DNA of 64,000 nucleotides from contig NZ_JABXKK010000085.1 in assembly GCF_017115045.1 (NCBI RefSeq), positions 50,363-114,362 on the forward strand, in the 5' to 3' direction. Position 1 is the first letter of the stretch. Each line of letters opens with the position of its first letter. Position numbers and translations under genes: made by a program. The stretch comes from Nostoc sp. NMS8. GTDB taxonomy: Bacteria; Cyanobacteriota; Cyanobacteriia; Cyanobacteriales; Nostocaceae. Below are positions 54,436 to 61,950 of the stretch, one piece after another. The notes beneath the pieces were generated by a model, which saw only the letters and a program-made list of their open reading frames with translations, was not told where the DNA came from and did not search any database.

Positions 54436-54702
54436 TCAATTTCGCATACAATTAATTGCGCACTGGTTTTTGTTGTTTAATTGCAAAACTGGACTTGATA
54501 TAAGTACAGTAACAGTTCTATCTGCTGTATGAGAATCCAGTCCAGACTTTAAAAGTTGATATATCAATAATCTTCTATTTTGAATTACATAGGTTTTACT
54601 TTGAACGGCAAGATGTTTGGAAACAATTTGTGCTACTTCTAAGCCCACGTATCCACAATACCGTGACAAATTAGGAAGCTTTATAAATCCAATTAACATC
54701 AA
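54436..54702 (-). CDS. Hypothetical protein, possibly a relic
   Basis: The frame has 88 codons: MLIGFIKLPNLSRYCGYVGL, then YVIQNRRLLIYQLLKSGLDS and VTVLISSPVLQL. The composition looks protein-like, but no family is recognised and no clear ribosome site precedes it. It is convergent with trpE. It could be a small gene or a fragment. Confidence 0.35.
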   Translation of the reverse strand: MMLIGFIKLPNLSRYCGYVGLEVAQIVSKHLAVQSKTYVIQNRRLLIYQLLKSGLDSHTADRTVTVLISSPVLQLNNKNQCAINCMRN

Positions 54703-54817
54703 ACTTTTTCCAAGGCTAAACAGAGTTTTTTACAGCTATTAAAAAGTGCAAATAAGTCCTGGTATCCAAACCCAAGACCTCAGTTAAATTTACCACACTA
54801 GTAATGAACAAACTTGT

Positions 54818-55057
54818 TCATCCCAATTGGCTAAAGTATCTTGCCCAAAGAATTCCAGTTACTCCAATGGCAATTAAAAGGTTAGTGAAAAATCTGCCGA
54901 ACTCAATTTCTTGTCCTAATCCCTTATCCTCTTGACCTGCTGTAAAAAACAATGACCAAGCTTGATTTGCATTGATAGCCTCAAAGTTGTTGAAATCAGG
55001 TCTAAAAACGACGACCCCAATCAAATTTTTATTGGGATAATCAAAATCAGTTTTCAT
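54818..55057 (-). CDS. Small single-helix membrane protein next to the hli gene
   Basis: The protein has 79 residues. An N-terminal polar half (NLIGVVVFRPDFNNFEAINA, NQAWSLFF) is followed by EIEFGRFFTNLLIAIGVTGI, one membrane helix. E-x-x-x-GR at the helix start recalls the chlorophyll-binding E-x-x-N-GR-x-A-M of HLIPs, but Asn, Ala and Met are not kept. GAGGCAAAC precedes the start. It lies 65 bases after the hli gene on the same strand and is probably co-expressed. Confidence 0.65.
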   Translation of the reverse strand: MKTDFDYPNKNLIGVVVFRPDFNNFEAINANQAWSLFFTAGQEDKGLGQEIEFGRFFTNLLIAIGVTGILWARYFSQLG

Positions 55058-55122
55058 AAGTTTGCCTCTAAATTGGTTTATTCGTCAAGCGAAGAAAATT
55101 CATAAATCTCAAAATGTCTTCT

Positions 55123-55335
55123 CTAAAGGCTGGTTAGCCATTCAACCAAACCGTATCCGGTGATAACTTCTAAAGCGATGAGTGAGACAAAGCCAATCAT
55201 TGCCAAACGACCATTGAGTTTTTCGGCATATTTGGTGAAGCCTACTCGTGGGGTTTCATCAACATAAACCTTAGGTTTGATCGCAAATCTGTTAAGTTGA
55301 CCGCGTTCGTTAATGGTAAAACCTTTACTTGTCAT
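55123..55335 (-). CDS. hli: High-light-inducible chlorophyll-binding protein
   Basis: The protein has 70 residues with [20 protein letters not shown] as its only membrane helix. This is the E-x-x-N-GR-x-AM-x-G-F chlorophyll-binding signature of the one-helix HLIP/SCP family, ancestor of plant light-harvesting proteins. HLIPs bind chlorophyll and carotenoid and dissipate excess light energy around photosystem II assembly. It is divergent from the orange carotenoid protein gene, so the shared 536-base gap may carry stress-light promoters. Confidence 0.93.
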   Translation of the reverse strand: MTSKGFTINERGQLNRFAIKPKVYVDETPRVGFTKYAEKLNGRLAMIGFVSLIALEVITGYGLVEWLTSL

Positions 55336-55871
55336 CTTTTATTCTTTGTTTATGTTGTTGCATGAACTAATATTAATAATTGTAAATATTTTTTGTAACT
55401 ACTTGACTTGACAATAAAAGTAGTGGGAGCCGTACAAAGTAAGTACGGTATTTCGGATTTGTACGAGAAGCGATCGCTTTTGGAAGTGAATGCACACAAA
55501 AGCACCAATTACGTTTATTTTAACTTCAGTAAAACTTATCAGCTATATAAACAAAAATTATAAATACATAACTGAGAAAGTATTGCTTATTTGTAACGAA
55601 CTTGTTATGTTTCTTTACATAAAGATATAAAAGCAATATTAATGCGTTAAACCAGCGCTAATCAAGGCTTTCTAACTATGCAGTTGAGCCTGCAATGTGC
55701 TTTGCCGAGTATCTAAACTCAACGGCAACAACATCGCTATGCCTTTAGTAGAGCTATGTCTACGATGGGCTGTTTAGTGATGCAAAAACTGCTGAGTGCC
55801 TTGATTAACAGCTAAACGCCTTATCTTTTCACATTCGTTAGAACTGTAATTTTCTTTTGGGAATTTCTGCT
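55336..55871. other. Divergent promoter region between hli and ocp
   Basis: This is 536 bases without a supported gene, AT-rich at 55360-55640 with one HIP1 octamer near 55472. Near 55748-55770 it holds a partial copy of the dispersed repeat (GCTATGTCTACGATGGGCTG). Promoters of both the hli and ocp genes must lie here. No specific operator is clear. Confidence 0.5.
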
Positions 55872-56834
55872 ATGTCTTTTACCATCCAGTCGGCTCAAAG
55901 TATTTTTCCCGGCACCCTAATTGCTGATGTTGTTCCAACCGTTGTTGAATCATTCTCAAAGCTTAATGCTGAAGATCAACTAGCATTGCTCTGGTTTGCC
56001 TATACCGAGATGGGTAGAAGTATTACGGTTGCTGCTCCTGGAGCAGCCAATATGATCCTCGCCCAAGGCTTACTCGAACAAATTAAGCAGATGCCTTTTG
56101 AGGCTCAAACACGAGTCATGTACGATTTGGCTAACCGTGCTGATACTCCCCTCTGCCGTTCCTATGCATCCTTCACCGTGAACATCAAATTGGGCTTCTG
56201 GTATCAGTTAGGAGAATGGATGGCCCAGGGAATCGTTGCTCCAATCCCAGAAGGTTACAAGCTTTCTCCTAAAGCTGCTGATGTGTTGCAAGCCATCCGC
56301 AATGCAGATTCCGGTCAACAAATCACCATCCTACGCAATACTGTACTCGGCATGGGATTTGACCCGAACGCTCCTGGTAGTTACAAAAAAGTCTCAGAGC
56401 CAGTGTCTCCTCCGACTGCACAAGCATTTCGGACTAAAGTCACCATTGAGGGCATCAACAATACTACGGTGTTGGGATATATCAACAACATGAATGCCAA
56501 TGACTTTGATGCTGCGGTTTCTCTGTTTCGTTCTGAAGGTGCGTTGCAACCTCCCTTTGAAAGACCGATTGTTGGTCAAGACGCAATTCGCGCTTATATG
56601 CGTGAAGAATGCCAGGGATTGAAGATGATCCCAGAGCGCGGTGTCTCTGAGCCTGTGGAAGATGGCTATACCCAAGTTAAAGTTACAGGTAAAGTCCAAA
56701 CCCCTTGGTTCGGTGCCAGTGTGGGAATGAATATTGCATGGCGGTTTTTGCTAGACCCCCAAGGCAAAATCTTCTTTGTCGCGATTGACTTGCTGGCTTC
56801 TCCGAAAGAACTCCTGAACCTAGTACGTAAATAG
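55872..56834 (+). CDS. ocp: Orange carotenoid protein
   Basis: The protein has 320 residues from the ATG at 55872 (MSFTIQSAQSIFPGTLIADV). The N-terminal all-helical carotenoid domain has WFAYTEMG (W41, Y44), CRSYASFTVNIKLGFW (W110) and R155 in TILRN. The linker is about two residues longer than in the classic form. The C-terminal NTF2-like domain holds Y203 (LGYINNMNANDF) and W290 (NIAWRFL), the two residues that hydrogen-bond the carotenoid keto group. Blue-green light converts it to the red form, which binds phycobilisomes and quenches energy. No fluorescence recovery protein gene is adjacent, which may indicate an OCP2-type protein. Confidence 0.96.
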   Translation: MSFTIQSAQSIFPGTLIADVVPTVVESFSKLNAEDQLALLWFAYTEMGRSITVAAPGAANMILAQGLLEQIKQMPFEAQTRVMYDLANRADTPLCRSYASFTVNIKLGFWYQLGEWMAQGIVAPIPEGYKLSPKAADVLQAIRNADSGQQITILRNTVLGMGFDPNAPGSYKKVSEPVSPPTAQAFRTKVTIEGINNTTVLGYINNMNANDFDAAVSLFRSEGALQPPFERPIVGQDAIRAYMREECQGLKMIPERGVSEPVEDGYTQVKVTGKVQTPWFGASVGMNIAWRFLLDPQGKIFFVAIDLLASPKELLNLVRK

Positions 56835-56852
56835 AGCGCTAGATTAGTCGCT

Positions 56853-56893
56853 GCTTAAGCGTGGATGAGTGAGGCATCTTGCCACGCTTAAGC
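56853..56893 (+). terminator. Hairpin downstream of ocp
   Basis: GCTTAAGCGTGG and CCACGCTTAAGC are exact 12-base arms around a 17-base loop, starting 19 bases after the ocp stop. The following AAAAGAAAC is not U-rich on the coding RNA, so it may terminate or stabilise the mRNA end. Confidence 0.6.
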
Positions 56894-57002
56894 AAAAGAA
56901 ACTGATAACGGCTTCTTTAGCGATCGCAAATGAATAATATCTGTTGAAAGCTTCGGTTTAGCTTATCCTAAATCTAGAGGCGTTAATGAGCTAATTAAGA
57001 CT

Positions 57003-57248
57003 ATGAGTATTGTCATCTCAGATAAAGTCTTACAGACAATTCAGATGTCTGACACAGAATTGCTTCAGGAAATTGCAATCATGCTCTTTGAACAAGAGCG
57101 TTTTACACTGGGACAGGCGAGTAATTTTGCTGTGATGAATCAACTTGAGTTTCAGAGGTTACTCGCTAGTCGCAAAATTTCTCTGCACTACGATATAGCT
57201 GAACTAAGAGAGGATGTAAAAAGTTTGGAAGCTAACGATTGGCGATGA
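57003..57248 (+). CDS. UPF0175-family antitoxin
   Basis: The protein has 81 residues. LLQEIAIMLFEQERFTLGQA then FAVMNQLEFQRLLASRKISL then HYDIAELREDVKSL match UPF0175, whose members resemble helix-turn-helix antitoxins. Its stop overlaps the start of the toxin gene (ATGA at 57245-57248), giving translational coupling. The pair UPF0175 plus DUF3368 is a common PIN-type toxin-antitoxin module in cyanobacteria. The toxin is frameshifted, so this antitoxin may now be free. Confidence 0.85.
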   Translation: MSIVISDKVLQTIQMSDTELLQEIAIMLFEQERFTLGQASNFAVMNQLEFQRLLASRKISLHYDIAELREDVKSLEANDWR

Positions 57249-57726
57249 TTGTTGTCAGCAATACATCACCTATCAGCAATCTCGCTGCTATTGGACAGTT
57301 AGCTTTGTTGCAGCAACTCTATGGTAAGGTAATTATTCCATTTGCAGTTTATCAGGAAATTCTTAACTCTGGTGCCACAGATCCAGGGACACTGGCAATC
57401 AAAAATCTAAATTGGATTCAAACTATACCAGTTACAAATCTTGTTCTACTTCAGACTTTACAAATTAATTTAGATCCGGTGAAGCTGAAGCGATCGCCCT
57501 TGCTGTCGAGTTAAATGCCGATCGACTGATTATCGATGAACGAAAAGGCAGAAATGAGGCAATCCAGGCTGGTCTGCAAGTCACCGGACTATTGGGCATT
57601 TTGCTAGCAGCTAAACAACAAGGGTTTGTGCCACAAGTACAACCGATATTAGATGATTTGATTGCTAACGGCTTTTGGATTCGTGAACAATTGTATGGAG
57701 AAGTCTTATTGTTGGCGGGAGAATAG
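57245..57726 (+). pseudogene. DUF3368 PIN-type toxin gene with a frameshift
   Basis: The first frame gives IVVSNTSPISNLAAIGQLAL (the PIN-like N-terminal Asp region), VIIPFAVYQEI and INLDP. At about 57477 the reading changes. In the next frame the sequence continues GEAEAIALAVELNADRLIID then ERKGRNEAIQ and VTGLLGILLAAKQQGFV to a stop at 57724-57726. The sequence GATCCGGTGAAG lacks one G relative to the GATCCGGGTGAA needed for DPGEAEAIA. A single-base deletion, real or a sequencing error, splits an otherwise complete RNase toxin. Confidence 0.8.
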
Positions 57727-57844
57727 CGATCGCACAGATGATATTTTGGTAGTACATTTGAACTCAAGCCAAAACCGCTATATTGATTTGAAAGCTCTCT
57801 TAAATAATGCTTTAAAATTACTGATTATGCGTTAGAAAATTCTC

Positions 57845-59644
57845 ATGCTATTTGATGCGTTTAAAAAATATAAATCTCCTAAAATCACATTCATCAATAC
57901 TAACCCAAGCTGGCGCGTAGCATGGGGAACAGTTGATGCAAATTATGAGAATATAGCTTGGCGAGATGATAAAATTTCTGTAATTATACCACGTACAAAT
58001 TCTAAATTTTCGAGGGATAAATTAGCAATCAGTCCTGGAGGACGATTTGTTGTTGTTGGTGATATTTGGTTAACTAACCAAGTGCAATTGCTGCAAAATT
58101 TGGGAATTGAACCGGATAGCTTTCAAGGAAATTATCTGCAACTGGTTGCTAATCTTTGGGAACGATGGGGCAATGAAAGTCTTAGGCAACTTGTGGGGAT
58201 GTTTGCGCTGGTGGTTTGGGATAGAGATAAACAGGTGTTAAGGTTGGTTCGCGATCGCATCGGTGTTCGTACCCTCTATTACACTACCACTGGTTCGGTT
58301 CGTTGGATTGCACCTCAACTAAGAACTTTATCACCCCATCGTTCATCTGATTTAGATTTGGTGGCGTTGCGAGATTATCTTTGTTGTGCCTTTGTTCCCG
58401 GAGAACGAACCCTTTGGGAACAGGTGCGCGAACTGCGACCTGGAACCGTTTTAGAATTTCCCGACCAGAAAGTTGAAGCTTATTGGCAGCTTCAAGAAAA
58501 AATTATAGCAATAGATCAACCTTTAGCATGGCATGGCGATCGCTTGCGAGAACTTCTAGACCAAGTTGTTCAAGAATATTTACCACCGGCAAATGAACCC
58601 GTTGGTGTTTTCCTTTCTGGCGGTTTGGATTCTAGCTGTATCACTGCTTTAGTCGCAAAATTCCATAAAGCACCAGTTCACACCTTCTCGATTCATTTTG
58701 GTGCTGAATCTCCCAATGAGTTAGAATTTTCCAATCTCGTTGCATCCCATTGCCAGACGCAGCACCACATTTTAGAAATTACTTTTAAGGATATGTGGGA
58801 GCGCTTGCCGGAAACAATGGCCTATTTAGATGACCCCATTGGCGACCCCCTGACTGTTCCCAACCTTTTGCTGGGACAACTTGCGAGAGAAAGCGTAGAA
58901 ATAATTTTAAATGGTGAAGGTGGCGACCCTTGTTTTGGTGGGCCAAAAAATCAGCCAATGTTAATTAATAGTTTATATGGTTCTGTCACCAATCAAGATG
59001 CATTGCAAGCTTATTTAATTTCCTTTCAAAAGTGCGCTGTTGATTTACCGCAACTTTTAAAACCAGAAGTTTGGCAAGCAGTACAAACAGCACCTTGGGT
59101 TTTTGAAGAAGATTTATATTCTCAAGCTAGTTATCTCAATCGTTTGATGGCGATGAACATCAAATTTAAAGGCTCTGACCAAATTCTGACGAAAGTGAGT
59201 AACTTGACTCAAGCCGCTCTTTTACAAGGTCGTTCTCCCTTGTTTGACCAGCGAATAGTAGATTTAAGTATGCAAATACCTCCAAAGTATAAGCTTTCTG
59301 GAGTAGAAGAAAAAGCAGTTTTAAAGCAAGCAATTACTTATAGTACATCTTCTCTACGAGACGCTGCGCGATCGACAATCGCAGATATCTTACCAGAAAC
59401 AATTATTCATCGTCCTAAAAGTGGCATGATGGTACCGGTGCAATTAGGATTTCGCAAATATTGGCAGCAAGAAGCCAGAGATTTATTACTCAATCGGAAT
59501 GCAGCTATCACTCCTTACTTGAACCAGTTGCCAATTCGTAATTGGTTAAACTATCAAGGAGATACTTGGAGTCGTTATGGAGTAAAGCTGTGGTTGCTTG
59601 CTAGTTTAGAAATTTGGCTACAAGTAAATCAAAAAGGGCAGTAG
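57845..59644 (+). CDS. Asparagine-synthetase-like amidotransferase without glutaminase cysteine
   Basis: The protein has 599 residues. The N-terminal ~200 residues are class II amidotransferase-like (GNESLRQLVGMFALVVWDRD, LRLVRDRIGVRTLYY), but the chain begins MLFDAFKKYKSP, so the Cys2 nucleophile is missing and glutamine cannot be hydrolysed. The ATP-pyrophosphatase domain is intact (GVFLSGGLDSSCITALVA; LNGEGGDPCFGG; SPLFDQRIVDL). Such proteins adenylate a carboxylate and use ammonia or another amine; lasso-peptide cyclases are of this kind, but no precursor or protease gene is adjacent. Residues around 505 (SSLRDAARS) come from a repeat insertion. Confidence 0.85.
   Translation: MLFDAFKKYKSPKITFINTNPSWRVAWGTVDANYENIAWRDDKISVIIPRTNSKFSRDKLAISPGGRFVVVGDIWLTNQVQLLQNLGIEPDSFQGNYLQLVANLWERWGNESLRQLVGMFALVVWDRDKQVLRLVRDRIGVRTLYYTTTGSVRWIAPQLRTLSPHRSSDLDLVALRDYLCCAFVPGERTLWEQVRELRPGTVLEFPDQKVEAYWQLQEKIIAIDQPLAWHGDRLRELLDQVVQEYLPPANEPVGVFLSGGLDSSCITALVAKFHKAPVHTFSIHFGAESPNELEFSNLVASHCQTQHHILEITFKDMWERLPETMAYLDDPIGDPLTVPNLLLGQLARESVEIILNGEGGDPCFGGPKNQPMLINSLYGSVTNQDALQAYLISFQKCAVDLPQLLKPEVWQAVQTAPWVFEEDLYSQASYLNRLMAMNIKFKGSDQILTKVSNLTQAALLQGRSPLFDQRIVDLSMQIPPKYKLSGVEEKAVLKQAITYSTSSLRDAARSTIADILPETIIHRPKSGMMVPVQLGFRKYWQQEARDLLLNRNAAITPYLNQLPIRNWLNYQGDTWSRYGVKLWLLASLEIWLQVNQKGQ
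59348..59369. repeat. 22-base repeat inside the asparagine-synthetase-like gene
   Basis: TCTTCTCTACGAGACGCTGC then GC is the exact reverse complement of 13854-13875 in the type 1 miniature element. It encodes SSLRDAA in frame. Its presence in both a mobile-like element and a coding region suggests insertion of a repeat. Confidence 0.7.
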
Positions 59645-59965
59645 TGAAAGCAACAAAAGAATACGCTGATGCTATTCAGTGTTGAGTGATGAGCAAGAAG
59701 AAATACTCAATACTGATTACTTGTAAGAATTTTAACTCATAAGCGCTAATGACTGATGACTCCTGTTGTATGAATATTTCCTGACTTATGTCAGCATTTT
59801 TTGTTTTAAAAACTATTGAAAAAGCGTATTTTCAGGTGCTTGGCGATTTTTCGTCAATTTATTTTTGATTATTTACTAAGCTGATCTCCATTTGGGGTGT
59901 ACTCTCAATATACGGTAACTATCACACTCGACCTTTGAGATAAATTACACCCAGAGGTGAATACC
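59645..59965. other. Intergenic region before the pentapeptide gene
   Basis: This is 321 bases with no open frame of note. It is AT-rich with GAGTGATGAGCAAG and ACTGATGACTC short repeats near 59690-59760. CCAGAGG at 59951-59957 is the ribosome site of the next gene. Confidence 0.5.
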
Positions 59966-60622
59966 ATGAACAATTATGCTGAACAAAAGAAATTTATATT
60001 AAGTCAGATCGCAAATAAATATTTTCAGCGTCGAGATTTCAGTGGATGTGACTTGAGTGGAATCGACCTGAAAGGAATTGATTTAAGTGGTATTAACTTT
60101 ATCGGAGCGGATTTGCGCGGTGCAAATTTGTCTGGCTGTGTTCTGACTCGTGCTAATTTAAGTGGCGCAAATTTGATGCAAGCTAGCTTATGTGAAGCTA
60201 ATTTGTATGAAGCATCTTTGTGTGAAGCCAATTTGACTAATGCTGATTTAAAAGGAGCAAATTTGTGCGGAACTTTTTTATGGCGCGTGAAATTTACAGC
60301 TAGTAATCTTTGGGGTGCTTCTTTGTGTGATGTGGATTTGAGAGAAGCAGACTTAAGTGAAGCCAAATTAATTGAAGCATCGCTGATTGAAGCTAATTTA
60401 AGTTTTGCAAATCTCGCAGGAGCAAATCTTGCAGGAGCAAAATTACTAGAAGCTAATTTGACTGAGGCTAATTTAACTGGTGCAGATTTGACATGGGCTA
60501 ATTTAACCAAGGCAAACTTGAGTAAGGCAAACCTCTGGAAGACAAATCTGATTTATGCAAAATTCCGGGATACTATTATGCCTGATGGCACGATTAAGCA
60601 ACCTCAGATAATTATTTATTAG
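59966..60622 (+). CDS. Cytoplasmic pentapeptide-repeat protein
   Basis: The protein has 218 residues from the ATG at 59966, nine bases after AGAGG; a GTG at 59957 overlaps that site. After ~20 residues (MNNYAEQKKFILSQIANKYF) it consists almost entirely of A(D/N)LXX repeats (GADLRGANLSGCVLTRANLS and so on), with several C-containing units (LSGCVL, ASLCEAN). It forms a beta-helix of about 9 turns. There is no signal peptide, unlike the protein at 227. The function is unknown; such proteins may mimic DNA or act as scaffolds. Confidence 0.9.
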   Translation: MNNYAEQKKFILSQIANKYFQRRDFSGCDLSGIDLKGIDLSGINFIGADLRGANLSGCVLTRANLSGANLMQASLCEANLYEASLCEANLTNADLKGANLCGTFLWRVKFTASNLWGASLCDVDLREADLSEAKLIEASLIEANLSFANLAGANLAGAKLLEANLTEANLTGADLTWANLTKANLSKANLWKTNLIYAKFRDTIMPDGTIKQPQIIIY

Positions 60623-60641
60623 TTAGTTAGGATTAGCCCTA

Positions 60642-60791
60642 TCAAAGTGAGATAATCTTGTGATTTCGTTTCCATGCTCTGTATGGGGCTTTCCTTTTAG
60701 CTGTAACCACAATTTTTTCAGCTTGGGTCATGTTATTGCGTAAAAGTTGTCGTTTATCCTTTTCAGAAGTTCTGTTGTAAAGTTCAGTCAT
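60642..60791 (-). pseudogene. N-terminal fragment of a DUF559 nuclease-like gene
   Basis: Minus strand 60791 to 60642 gives 49 residues beginning MTELYNRTSEKDKRQLLRNN, then MTQAEKI. This matches my memory of the start of DUF559 (very-short-patch-repair-like) proteins, which continue MTxAEKxLWxxLR and about 80 more residues. Here the reading runs out of the family after TQAEKI and stops. It is a decayed fragment. Confidence 0.5.
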
Positions 60792-60919
60792 ATTTAATTA
60801 TGCCTTTTGCTTTTATATATACTACCCTTGGGGCGATCGCACTTTCTATTAACCAACTGCGATCGCACTAAAAATTAAAGTGGGAGTTGTGGCGATCGCT
60901 TGGGTGAGTAAATAAAAGT

Positions 60920-61321
60920 TTAAGATTGCAGTACCCCTTGTTCTACTTTTGTTAACTCAATTTTCATATAATTAGAGCGATACTTTACCATCGAAGCCGC
61001 ATCTAAGACTGTTTCAAAGTTATCTAAAACTAATAGACATCGGTAAGTACGCAGATAATGGATCAGCAAATCGATGTCGGGTGTAGTTTCTTGCTGATTG
61101 GATAAAAATGATCCTAATTCAGTTAAAAGGCTGTTTCCTGGCGGAGTGTACTGTAGCGATCGCCAAATCACATACTCAAACTGATCTTGAACTGATATTG
61201 CTAATTTAGCGGCTAAAGTCGTTTTCCCAACGCCGCCTATACCGAAGATTGTAAGCAAGCGACAGCCATCTTGTAAAATCCATGACTTTAGCTGCGTTAG
61301 TTCTTGTGAGCATCCATAATT
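60920..61321 (-). pseudogene. NB-ARC (AP-ATPase) fragment
   Basis: Minus strand reading from about 61321 gives GCSQELTQLKSWILQDGCRL, LTIFGIGGVGKTTLAAKLAI (Walker A), then YVIWRSLQYTP and LLIHYLRTYRCLLVLDNFET (Walker B). This is the beginning of an NB-ARC/STAND ATPase of the type that carries WD40 or TPR repeats in cyanobacteria. A stop lies directly upstream in frame, and the end at 60920 comes after only ~130 codons with unrelated sequence (KIELTKVEQGVLQS). The rest of the gene is missing. Confidence 0.7.
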
Positions 61322-61514
61322 AGTAATTCAGGATATTTCAGCCCCTCTTTGCGTCGGAGAGGGGTTGGGGAGAGGTTCATCAAACTCACGTTAATTCAGT
61401 TAAAACTTGGTCAAAACTTGGGGTGCGGTACTTTATTTGCGTAACGCACCTTATTTTCGTTGTATGTTTCTTAGATACATCGAATTGCTCTTGTAAACTT
61501 ATTGAGAATTAACT

Positions 61515-61919
61515 ATGGAACCTATTTCTCTGATTATTGCTGCTTTAGGTGCTGGTGCGATCGCTGCTACTAAAGAAACCGCAGGAACAGCCGTGAAAGA
61601 TGCCTATCAGGGTTTGAAGGCTTTGATTAAGAAAAAATTGGAAGGTGATGTTCTGGGACAAGCGATGGTAGATGCCAAACCCGAAGAAATTAAGCAAGCT
61701 GAAGGTTTATTAAAAGACAAAATTACCAAAGCTGGTGCCGATCAAGATGCAGCAATTATTCAAGCGGCTCAAGAGTTACTTAATCAAGTCAAAGAACAGC
61801 CCGGTGGACAGCAGATTATTACCCAAAATATCAGTAATGTCAAATATGCCGCTACCTCTGGTTCTGGTAATGCAAGTATTAGTGGCATCAATGAACAAGG
61901 CACATCGAAAGAGGACTGA
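61515..61919 (+). CDS. Small effector-associated protein with C-terminal amyloid-like motif
   Basis: The protein has 134 residues. Residues 1-20 are hydrophobic (MEPISLIIAALGAGAIAATK), followed by a helical segment (AVKDAYQGLKALIKKKL, AAIIQAAQELLNQV). The C-terminus at 108-125 is NVKYAATSGSGNASISGI, Gly/Asn/Ser-rich. The downstream STAND ATPase starts with a near copy of this motif (ESEYAATSATGNATITIT). The start MEPxSLILAA-type helix resembles small proteins that precede STAND or protease genes in bacterial conflict systems. The gap to the next gene is 31 bases, so they are one operon. The exact effector function is unknown. Confidence 0.65.
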   Translation: MEPISLIIAALGAGAIAATKETAGTAVKDAYQGLKALIKKKLEGDVLGQAMVDAKPEEIKQAEGLLKDKITKAGADQDAAIIQAAQELLNQVKEQPGGQQIITQNISNVKYAATSGSGNASISGINEQGTSKED

Positions 61920-61950
61920 GACTGTAACTTAATTAATCAGGGTAGATGTT

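Noticed and set aside
56835..57002. Possible fluorescence recovery protein gene after ocp
   Set aside because: The region holds only the hairpin and a short gap before the antitoxin gene; no frame of FRP size or sequence exists.
57727..57844. Possible lasso-peptide precursor upstream of the asparagine-synthetase-like gene
   Set aside because: The only short start there (ATG near 57738) meets a stop after four codons; no leader/core peptide and no B or D genes are nearby.
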